64,000 bases of DNA from Trypanosoma brucei gambiense DAL972 (lineage: Eukaryota; Euglenozoa; Kinetoplastea; Trypanosomatida; Trypanosomatidae), in NCBI RefSeq assembly GCF_000210295.1, contig NC_026743.1:558001-622000 (forward strand). The letters run 5' to 3'. Position numbers and translations under genes: made by a program. Below are positions 52,089-60,272 of this stretch, in pieces. How positions within the stretch are numbered: the first letter of the stretch is position 1; the number at the start of each line of letters is the position of its first letter. The notes under the pieces were generated by a model. It was not told the origin of the DNA. It saw only the letters and a list, made by a program, of their open reading frames with translations, and searched no databases.

Positions 52089-53162
52089 ATGGTAATTTTC
52101 TTTGGTCGAGCACAAACCAGGCGAGTGACTGGAAAAGTAGTTGTGTTCGGTGCAACAACCAATGTAGGCAAGCACCTTTCACTACTACTAACGCTTTGTC
52201 CGCAGGTCAAGGAACTGTGCTGTTTTGATCCACTAAATGACGTCACACTTCGTATGACGGAGACACGTGTCCGCGGGATTGTGAAGGACCTCTCACATAT
52301 CGATACTGGTGTTGTTTTGAGAGCTGTTGATGACCCGCAGCAGTGGGAACCAGCCATGAGGAACGCACAGTTGGTGCTTATCTGCACTGGCAGCATTCCC
52401 AACCCGAGTCGTCTGCAGCGTGACCTTGCACTCGCGGAGTGTGCACCAGAGTATCTCGTTGCGATGGAATTAGTGGCCAGGGCAGCTCCCCACGCCATCG
52501 TTGGTATCGCTTCTGGTCCTGTTAACTCCTTAGTGCCGTTAGCGAGAGAGGTGCTTTTGCGACACAGTGCATTTGACCCACGCAAGCTTTTTGGCATCAC
52601 TTCACGTGATGTTATGCGAACGCGGGTTCTTTTTGCAAAGGAATTGCACATGAACCCTTACGATGTGAATGTGCATGTCGTAGGTGGAAAAGGTGATGCT
52701 ACTGTTTGTCCACTGATTACACAGACGGGATTCCAACTGTCACATCAGCGAATGGTACAGCTCTGTGAGGAGGTCCAACGTACTGAGAATTTTACAGCAG
52801 CCGACCACAACTCCACGGGGTGTCGCGTTGACAGCCAAAACGTTCAAGGCCAAGAAAAGTTTACGTGCCCCACCTTATCGACTGCAAACGCAGCATATGA
52901 ATGGGTCACTTCGATAATGAAGGCACAACGTGGAGACCGTGGCATTACCGAGTGCTCCTTTGTAGAATCTTCGATAAAGAGAGAGACGCCTTTTTTCAGC
53001 TCGCTCGTTGAACTTGGTGAGGAGGGCGCTGCGCAGCTTTTACCATTGGGTGCTTTGACACCGTATGAGGAGGAGCTTGTGGCAGCTGCTGTGCCGCTGA
53101 TTCTGGAAGATGTTGAAGCTGGTTTGCGTTTATCCAAGACAGGGGTAGATGCAGTTTCATGA
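52089..53162 (+). CDS. Malate dehydrogenase-like protein, catalytic residues lost
   Basis: The 357-residue protein is clearly homologous to its neighbour mMDH (53603) over the whole length, with inserts. The Rossmann loop GAAGGIG has become GATTNVG. The substrate-binding segment TPRKPGMTR reads SIPNPSRLQ, so both arginines that hold the dicarboxylate are lost. SNPVNS reads SGPVNS, losing the Asn. The catalytic His (VVGGHSG in the neighbour) is Lys201 (VVGGKGD). The Asp and Arg of FGIT-x2-DV-x-R are kept. It is not expected to catalyse malate oxidation. Intact frame and length argue against a simple pseudogene; a structural or regulatory role is possible. Confidence 0.92.
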   Translation: MVIFFGRAQTRRVTGKVVVFGATTNVGKHLSLLLTLCPQVKELCCFDPLNDVTLRMTETRVRGIVKDLSHIDTGVVLRAVDDPQQWEPAMRNAQLVLICTGSIPNPSRLQRDLALAECAPEYLVAMELVARAAPHAIVGIASGPVNSLVPLAREVLLRHSAFDPRKLFGITSRDVMRTRVLFAKELHMNPYDVNVHVVGGKGDATVCPLITQTGFQLSHQRMVQLCEEVQRTENFTAADHNSTGCRVDSQNVQGQEKFTCPTLSTANAAYEWVTSIMKAQRGDRGITECSFVESSIKRETPFFSSLVELGEEGAAQLLPLGALTPYEEELVAAAVPLILEDVEAGLRLSKTGVDAVS

Positions 53163-53602
53163 GACCCAGCGCTGTGAGTCTTTTCTCTCTTGTTGTGATT
53201 AATATCGAAATGTTGTTTAGTAGCGCTCGTTGGTTAACTTGTACACTTTTTTCTAATAGGGGAGCAAAAGTTATTGCAACTCTTATTTGTTCTTGGCGAT
53301 CTAGTCCTATCCGTTTCTGTGCTCGCCTCCGTGTGTATAGGTTTGCGTGTGTTTGATAGCCGCTTGTTTTTTCTTGTCGCTTGCTTATACTTCCTTACAC
53401 TTTACTTTACTGCTAATGCTAATGCTCTTGACACTACTAAAGTGATAACAAAACAACAAGGTCAAGCATTAGTGACATTAATTTAATATTGAAGCGAACA
53501 GAGGTGTACACGTACACTTCCCTATCACTTGGCATTTTCTCTCAAGAGAGGAAATTGCAGCGATCATAGTAAGGTTCAAAGAAGAAAATATTTACAACCG
53601 AC
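53163..53602. other. Intergenic DNA
   Basis: A T/C-rich stretch (about 53367-53410) is the likely splice signal for the malate dehydrogenase gene. No gene is seen. Confidence 0.5.
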
Positions 53603-54559
53603 ATGCGTACCAGTGCAACTCTCCAGTTTAAAGTTGCCGTCCTCGGTGCTGCCGGTGGTATTGGTCAACCGTTATCGCTTATCCTGAAAACCAATCCTCT
53701 TGTGTCTCACTTGAGTTGTTATGACATACATGGTGTGACAGGCGTGGCTGCAGACCTCTCGCACATTTGTTCTCCAGCTAAGGTGACTGGTCACCTGAAA
53801 GATGAACTTCACAAAGCAGTTGACGGAGCTGACGTTGTCATCATCCCCGCAGGCACACCGCGAAAGCCGGGGATGACTCGCGAAGATCTCTTCAGTGTTA
53901 ATGCAACGATCGTTCGAGACCTCGTATCGGCTTGTGCAAAACAATGCCCCAAGGCTCTTATCGGTGTTGTTTCCAACCCTGTCAACAGTGTTGTACCCAT
54001 TGCTTCGGAGGTGCTCAAAAAGGCTGGTGTCTTTGACCCTGCTCGCCTCTTTGGCATAACCACGCTTGATGTGGTGAGAGCTCGAACATTTGTGGCTGAG
54101 GCCGCTGGTAAGAGTCCGTATGACGTTAATGTTCAGGTGGTGGGTGGACACAGTGGTCCGACTATTATTCCATTATTATCTCAAGCTGGTGTATCATTGA
54201 CGGAGGAACAAGTCAAGGCTATAACGCACCGAGTACAGTATGGCGGTGACGAAGTTGTGAAAGCTAAAGGAGGGGCGGGTTCAGCAACTCTTTCAATGGC
54301 GTACGCCGCTGGGGAATGGATGTCCTCCGTGTTGAAAGGGCTTCGTGGTGACAAGGGTATCGTGGAGTGTACGTATGTTCAGACGGATATTATTCCCGGC
54401 GTGAACTTTTTCGGTTGCCCGGTGGAACTTGGGAAAGGTGGCGTTGAAAAGATTCACAAACCTGTGTTTGACGCGTATGAGCAGAGTCTTTTGGAGAAAT
54501 GTGTTGCGGACTTGGAGAAAAATATCGCAGCAGGTTTTGCCTTCGGTTCCAGACAGTGA
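53603..54559 (+). CDS. Mitochondrial-type malate dehydrogenase
   Basis: The 318-residue enzyme oxidises malate to oxaloacetate with NAD+. The loop [18 protein letters not shown] begins near residue 11, the substrate arginines are in [11 protein letters not shown] (Arg87 and Arg93), SNPVNS is intact, the Asp-Arg pair is in [12 protein letters not shown], and the catalytic His183 is in VVGGHSG. All catalytic residues are present. The short N-terminus (MRTSATLQF) is a plausible brief mitochondrial presequence, as reported for trypanosome mMDH. From memory T. brucei mMDH maps here, next to a degenerate paralogue; cytosolic and glycosomal isoforms lie elsewhere. It is tandem to the MDH-like gene, 440 bases apart. 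Confidence 0.96.
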   Translation: MRTSATLQFKVAVLGAAGGIGQPLSLILKTNPLVSHLSCYDIHGVTGVAADLSHICSPAKVTGHLKDELHKAVDGADVVIIPAGTPRKPGMTREDLFSVNATIVRDLVSACAKQCPKALIGVVSNPVNSVVPIASEVLKKAGVFDPARLFGITTLDVVRARTFVAEAAGKSPYDVNVQVVGGHSGPTIIPLLSQAGVSLTEEQVKAITHRVQYGGDEVVKAKGGAGSATLSMAYAAGEWMSSVLKGLRGDKGIVECTYVQTDIIPGVNFFGCPVELGKGGVEKIHKPVFDAYEQSLLEKCVADLEKNIAAGFAFGSRQ

Positions 54560-55213
54560 ACAAAAGGAATTAAAAATCGTTATTTTGTAGAAATGAGCAA
54601 TAGCATTCTTTCATATTGTCCTCAAAAACGCACTTTTTTTTTGCTGAAATGGCGTTCAAACACACAGAATTGGCTACAAATCTCCATGGATGGTATGGTA
54701 TTAATTATCTCTGCTGAAACTGCCGGTGAATTGAACCAACTGACACTGTGATGCTTGGTCCACGTGTGATCTAGCATGTGTTTCTAGGAGTGTATGTGGA
54801 TGTAGAATGAATAATTGAGGGGTTTGTTAACTTACAGTGTTTTATTTCCTCCCTCACTGCATAGCAGGGTGCACGAAAGCCTAGGAGAGCAGGGTGCCTG
54901 ACATTTATATGTCCTTATGCATGTCTGGCAGTGATGCTTATGGGTGCACCACGGGGCATTTCTTATTTTTATCGATATCGTTTTTTTTCTTTTCTTCTTT
55001 TCACTTAGCGTTTGAGGGTGATGGTGTACTTCCCCGCGATTCCGGTTACAGGTCTTCTTACCTTTCTCTCCTTCTTTTTGCTACTGCTGTAGTTGTGCTG
55101 TCTCCAAACGTTTAAATGTTTTTCTTCGTTTATCACTCCTATATCTGTATATACGTCTGTGTGAGTATGTACGTGTGCGCAATTATTGATTGACTATTTT
55201 AGTAAAGGCATAT
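54560..55213. other. Intergenic DNA
   Basis: Two T/C-rich tracts ending in AG (acceptors at about 55007-55008 and 55091-55092) precede the mannosidase start; small upstream ORFs, such as one from ATG 55116, would lie in the 5' UTR. Confidence 0.5.
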
Positions 55214-58207
55214 ATGCTCACACTTGGGATGCATACGCTTCAGCTCCTATCCCTGATTCTTTATTTTGCTGCTACTGTTTTCGTGCCGGCGCTGAAGGTT
55301 CCATCAAAAGCCGTTGTGCACCTCGTGGCACATACACACAGTGATTTGGGATGGCTCAAAACCGTTGACCAGTATACTTACGGGTTGAATAACAGTATTC
55401 AGTTTGCCGATGTGACCACCATTATCAACAGCGTTGTGGAGGGACTACTGGCAAATCCAGAAAGGAAGTTCACTTACGTTGAAATCGGTTTTTTCTCGTG
55501 GTGGTGGTCAAGACAATCAGTGAGCATGCGGGAAAAGGTTCGTGGGTTGGTCGCCAATGGTCAACTGCAATTTGCCAACGGTGGTTGGTGTATGCATGAC
55601 GAAGCCACTACACACTATATTGATATGATCGACCAAACGACGCTTGGCCACCGATGGTTACTGCGGGAACTTAATGTGGTACCGCTTGTTGGATGGCAAG
55701 CCGATGCATTTGGGCATAGTGCCACACAAGCATCGCTGTTGACGTCGCGTGCTGGTTTCAATGGAACCTTTTTCGCCCGCATTGACTACCGTGAGTATGA
55801 GGATCGTGTGAAGCGAGGGGGACGGCAGTTCTGGTGGGACGCTAGTCCGTCGCTACCTGACCTGAAAACATTTGCTGAGGCGAACCTGCACGCGACCTAT
55901 TGCTCAGCAGCGGGGTACAAATGGGATCTTGCTGATCAGTTAGAGAGTGCACGGACATTCACTCAAGCGGATGATATTATTGACGATAATGCGTCCGAGC
56001 GGTACAATGTTCCAGTTGTTCTTAAGCATTTCAAGGATGAGGTAGCTAGGAGTTTGCAGGCCACGCGTGGTGCGAACGTCATGTGGACGATGGGATGTGA
56101 CTTCACTTATATGGTGAGCGAGTTTTGGTTCGGCAAGATGGACAAATTAATCAAAATTGCCAATGATGATGGTGAGTTTACTGTGCGTTATTCCACGCCG
56201 TACGAATATATGATGGCGAAGCTGGATGAGGCTGTGAATGCGAAAACCAAATATGAGACGAGCACGGGCGATTTCTTCCCGTATGCAAGTGCCGCTCACG
56301 AGTTTTGGACGGGATTTTACTCATCTCGACCGACTTTGAAGCGACTAATACGGATGTTAAGCAGTTATTGGGTTGCATCCCGGCAGTTGCAATTCCTTGC
56401 AGGTGTGCCGTCCGGTGATCTGCCACTTCTGAGCGATGCGCTCGCCATTGCACAACATCATGACGCGGTAACGGGAACGGCGCGGCAACACGTAACATTT
56501 GATTACGTCAAACGACTTGTGGCTGGATATAATGATGATTTCTCAGTTCGGCTTCGTACCGCACTTACTGGAAGATTGTTTAACCTCAGTAACGTAAGTC
56601 ACTGTTTGCTGTCTAATGTGTCTGCATGCAACGCCACCGCCACTGGACTAGCAAAGAAAGGATCAAAACTGACGGTGATGGTATGGAATCCGAGTGTCCA
56701 CCCAAATGTGAATACCTTTCTTCAAATACCCGTTCCACGAAGGGATATCAGAGTAGAGGGTAACGGCGTGAAGTCCTTTTCTGTCTATGGTTCACCCACT
56801 CAGGTAAGTGATTATTCCAATGTCAATGCGAATTGGCAACCATATACAATTGGGATAATTCTTTCGTTGGGGAAAACCTCCTCTCTTACTCTGAGCACAC
56901 CGGGGAAGTATGATATTCCACGGAAAGAATCACATTTCGGATATTCGCTGAAGAGTGTGGTATCCCGTGATAGGCGTGGAGGTTTTACGCTGACGAGTGA
57001 CCATCTCAAGGTGCGTTTCGGGGTGAACGGCCGGCTAAAAAGCATTGAGGTATTGTCTGTTGGACAAGAGGTGTTGGTGGAGCATGATTGGTGTTATTTC
57101 AAGAGCAGTAGAGGGGAAGACCCGAGTGGTATATCTGGTGGGGCGTACATAATGCGCCCTGTCTCTGATAATGTTTGTGAACCAATTAGCACCGATAAAG
57201 TCGAGAGTATTATCATTGATGAGACGATTGGTATTGTGGAGCAAAGGTTCGGAAACGACCTCGTACAGCGAGTCATTCTTCACGGGGATACGGTGGACTT
57301 GGAGTTTACTTCTCTGGGTATTCCAGTAAAAGATGGATTTGGACGTGAACTCGTTGCCCGTTTCAGCACGTCAGTGAACAATAGTGGCATTTTCTACACG
57401 GATAGCAATGGTCGTGAAATGCAACGACGTGAGGTGGATAAACGACGGAACTACCCGTTTGTTCAAACGGAGTCTGTAGCCGGCAACTATTATCCGGTGT
57501 CAAGTCTCATATTCATTAATGACACCGAAACACAGTTCAATGTGTTCACTGATGCGGCGATGGGGGGCACAAGTATAAATAACGGTGAGGTGCTGCTCAC
57601 TACGCATCGCCGGCTTTTGCTAGATGACCAAAAGGGTGTTTCAGAGCCATTGAATGAAACGGAATTCATTACAGCCTATGAAGGTGATCCTTCAATGAAT
57701 GAAAAAGGGCGCGGCAAACACTACGGTAATCCGCTACGTGTGCGTGGTACACTTACCATTTCTGTAGGTCGAAGTGGGCCGTCAGCCATGCGCCGCGTAC
57801 GTGAGCAACTGGATGAGAAGTATTTTTCTCCAATTGCTGTATATTCTACTGGCTCTACGCCGAACCTAAACTGCTCCTTGGAGTTGACACAAATATCACC
57901 CAGTGTGCAGATAATAACGACGCAGTTACTCAACAAGACCACACTTCTACTCCGCATTGCTCATCGCTATGCCGTAGGTGAGGATGATGAGCGCTCTAAA
58001 TCCGTTGAGATGGAACTGCGATCTCTTATTCCTAACGAGCTGGATTACAATGTTGAGAGCATCGATGAAGTATCGTTGACGACGAATACCCTTTTGCGGA
58101 CTGGACTGGACACAGTCGTGCTGAAGCCGATGGATGTACGAACATTTTTATTTCACATGAGGGAGCACAAGTGGAGGGGCATGTCAGTGAGCTGCATGGG
58201 TGTGTAA
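55214..58207 (+). CDS. Lysosomal-type alpha-mannosidase (glycoside hydrolase 38)
   Basis: The start is set at ATG 55214; a longer reading would begin at TTG. The 997-residue product begins with a signal peptide (LGMHTLQLLSLILYFAATVF). The GH38 zinc motif AHTHSDLGWLKTVDQY follows near residue 38, the nucleophile Asp is in WQADAFGHS (about residue 162), and HHDAVTGTARQHV is at about 415. It should cleave terminal alpha-mannose from glycans in the lysosome or late endosome. There are many N-glycosylation sites. The catalytic set is intact. It follows mMDH at 654 bases, without an evident functional link. Confidence 0.95.
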   Translation: MLTLGMHTLQLLSLILYFAATVFVPALKVPSKAVVHLVAHTHSDLGWLKTVDQYTYGLNNSIQFADVTTIINSVVEGLLANPERKFTYVEIGFFSWWWSRQSVSMREKVRGLVANGQLQFANGGWCMHDEATTHYIDMIDQTTLGHRWLLRELNVVPLVGWQADAFGHSATQASLLTSRAGFNGTFFARIDYREYEDRVKRGGRQFWWDASPSLPDLKTFAEANLHATYCSAAGYKWDLADQLESARTFTQADDIIDDNASERYNVPVVLKHFKDEVARSLQATRGANVMWTMGCDFTYMVSEFWFGKMDKLIKIANDDGEFTVRYSTPYEYMMAKLDEAVNAKTKYETSTGDFFPYASAAHEFWTGFYSSRPTLKRLIRMLSSYWVASRQLQFLAGVPSGDLPLLSDALAIAQHHDAVTGTARQHVTFDYVKRLVAGYNDDFSVRLRTALTGRLFNLSNVSHCLLSNVSACNATATGLAKKGSKLTVMVWNPSVHPNVNTFLQIPVPRRDIRVEGNGVKSFSVYGSPTQVSDYSNVNANWQPYTIGIILSLGKTSSLTLSTPGKYDIPRKESHFGYSLKSVVSRDRRGGFTLTSDHLKVRFGVNGRLKSIEVLSVGQEVLVEHDWCYFKSSRGEDPSGISGGAYIMRPVSDNVCEPISTDKVESIIIDETIGIVEQRFGNDLVQRVILHGDTVDLEFTSLGIPVKDGFGRELVARFSTSVNNSGIFYTDSNGREMQRREVDKRRNYPFVQTESVAGNYYPVSSLIFINDTETQFNVFTDAAMGGTSINNGEVLLTTHRRLLLDDQKGVSEPLNETEFITAYEGDPSMNEKGRGKHYGNPLRVRGTLTISVGRSGPSAMRRVREQLDEKYFSPIAVYSTGSTPNLNCSLELTQISPSVQIITTQLLNKTTLLLRIAHRYAVGEDDERSKSVEMELRSLIPNELDYNVESIDEVSLTTNTLLRTGLDTVVLKPMDVRTFLFHMREHKWRGMSVSCMGV

Positions 58208-59098
58208 TGGCCTAACCACATGTGTGTGTATGTATCTGCATACGAATTCTGTGCCTTCATTGTACTGTGTGTGGAACCAATGTTAAGGGCCTATGTGGGT
58301 GAGGATTTTAGGGGTAGTGTGGCATTGATGTTCAGGGACCCAAACTTATTAGGCGGTTTGGGAGAGTGTTTTGGATCGTTCGCTGTGTCGTAGGGCGATG
58401 GTTGTTGTGACGCACGTAGTGTTTTTTTCGGCACTCAGTTCCTTCTTCTTCGTTGTGTTTAATTTTGCTTGCTATCGCGTGAAATATTGTATGCCCACCG
58501 TTTTCCCGTTAGCATGCGGCAGTGGAATTCCTCTCCACTCCTCCATTGTTTCCTCCCTTTTATTTTTGGTTGTCTAGTCATTCGTGTCATTGTGGCTGTG
58601 CTGAAAATGTTGCCCTTCACCACCCTTAGCGTCTATTTCTCCCTACGTGACATTGTTGCTTTTTCTTTTTCTTTGTCTTGCCTGCCACTCCTTTCGTTGG
58701 GTGCTCAGCTCCTTCGTCATTGAAAATACTTGGGCACGTGAGCCATCTCTATTGTCGGTGTGAGGTCATGTGTGGGTGAGGGGTGGGAGGCTGGTAGGTG
58801 TTATTGGTAGTTTTTGCTTTATCGCTGTTAATATTCACATGTGACTCGTTTCGTTCTCCTCCTTTAGCGTGTGACGGGTGTTGCTTTTATCTCCATTTGC
58901 TCTCCCCTCGGTTCCGTTGTGGGATACGGCAATCCTTATTAGCATTATCACCGTGGGAAAGCATACAGATGATTACGTGAGAAAACTCCCCCATTTTTTC
59001 CCCCCTGCGCATGCATCAACAATGGTTTCATTCCTTTTCTTTTTCATCTTTGTATTAACATGATCAAATAATGTGCATCTTTAACCTAGTGTGACGCA
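58208..59098. other. Intergenic DNA
   Basis: T/C-rich segments occur throughout, strongest at about 58655-58680 and 59025-59050, upstream of the next ATG. No gene was recognised. Confidence 0.5.
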
Positions 59099-59983
59099 AT
59101 GAATAGGAGCACCTCCCTTGAAGACAGTGATGCTGGTGGACGTGGAGGTAAGAAGAAGCGTGAGAAGAAGGGATTCAAAGTGGACCGTTACGAGAATTAC
59201 CGGCAGCGGTTTGCCAAGGGAATCAATGGCAAAAACATTCCCAAGAATAATAGTGGTAGTGTCACAAAAAGGGTGAAGGCAATAACATTTGATGAAGAGG
59301 ATCGCCGTGAGTACCTCTCTTTGCATAAGCGTAAGAATGAACGGCGCGTGAAGGCGTTTGTCGAAGCCAAGCAAAAAACTAAGCGTGATAACGCGAGAAC
59401 ACGTCGTGCCCAACGGGAGGAGGCACGGCAGGCGTACAACAAATTTGCAGCGGTACCCATTTTGCCGAACTTTACCTACCGACTACCTGTTGAGGGGTGT
59501 TCCGATAATGAAGATGATGATGAAGGACATATGGACGAGGGAAACGAGGAGATGGTTCAGTCACGTGGTATCAACGATGCCCAAAAGCAGCGCCGGCTGC
59601 TTGCTGTAGAGAAAACAGTGCACACAATGCCTGCAACAATGAGTGGTGGCGTGTTGGCGGAATCTTCGATCGCTGATGCCGGTTGTCGGCTTGACGACGA
59701 GTTCGTAACGGTGGAAGTTAAAGTTCTTGGGAGTGGGAAGGATAGCGCAGGAAGTGGTACCTGTGGTTCAAATTCTTTACCTGTGAATGATTTCTCTGAC
59801 CTTCCTTCTGTTGTTGAGGAGGAGCTGCTGCGACTTAAGAAGGTGATGAAGGGTCCAGCGCGGACAAAGTCGCGCGTTTACATGATGAAAGAGCTTGAAA
59901 AAATAAGAAAGATAAAAAAGCATTCGAGGAAGGGTCATGGTAAAAAGTCTGCCAAAGGTAAAAGGAAGAATCGAAGACGTTGA
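59099..59983 (+). CDS. NOL12/Rrp17-like nucleolar protein
   Basis: The 294-residue basic protein has a lysine-rich N-terminus, then the NOL12-type core near residues 55-115: AITFDEEDRREYLSLHKRKN, followed by a long charged helix (ERRVKAFVEAKQKTKRDNAR) that is a likely coiled coil. In other eukaryotes this family (Rrp17 in yeast, NOL12 in human) acts in 5' end processing of pre-60S rRNA. The middle is acidic and low-complexity, and the C-terminus is highly basic (KKHSRKGHGKKSAKGKRKNR), typical of nucleolar proteins. The family call rests on the FDEEDRREYL segment and overall layout. Confidence 0.75.
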   Translation: MNRSTSLEDSDAGGRGGKKKREKKGFKVDRYENYRQRFAKGINGKNIPKNNSGSVTKRVKAITFDEEDRREYLSLHKRKNERRVKAFVEAKQKTKRDNARTRRAQREEARQAYNKFAAVPILPNFTYRLPVEGCSDNEDDDEGHMDEGNEEMVQSRGINDAQKQRRLLAVEKTVHTMPATMSGGVLAESSIADAGCRLDDEFVTVEVKVLGSGKDSAGSGTCGSNSLPVNDFSDLPSVVEEELLRLKKVMKGPARTKSRVYMMKELEKIRKIKKHSRKGHGKKSAKGKRKNRRR

Positions 59984-60164
59984 TTCGGGGTCCATTTTTC
60001 TCTTCCTTGTTTTTTTAGCATATGTCTCTACTCTTCTTCTTTTTTCTTGGCTTTCCTGCGGTTAATGACGTAATATTATTATTTTCTATGGTGACGACGT
60101 GTTCGCCGGTTTTTTCCCTTTCTCTGTCCTCTTTTTGAGGAAACACGTTTGATTTAACTTGTTC

Positions 60165-60224
60165 CCTTTTTTTTTTTTGTTGTCTTATTGTTATTTATTC
60201 TTCAACATTTTTTTTTTTGTACAG
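60165..60224 (+). promoter_or_regulatory. Probable spliced-leader acceptor of the methyltransferase-like gene
   Basis: A long T-rich tract ends in TTTGTACAG; the AG at 60223-60224 is the first after it and precedes ATG 60273. This tract lies inside the upstream part of the open frame, which therefore is not coding. Confidence 0.6.
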
Positions 60225-60272
60225 CGTCATTTGTCACTACTGTGGTGTGTAAGAAGTTGCTTCGTGGTAGGG

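Noticed and set aside
55190..55213. Mannosidase start upstream of 55214
   Set aside because: The first codon would be TTG, not ATG, and an AG that may be a splice acceptor (55201-55202) lies within it.
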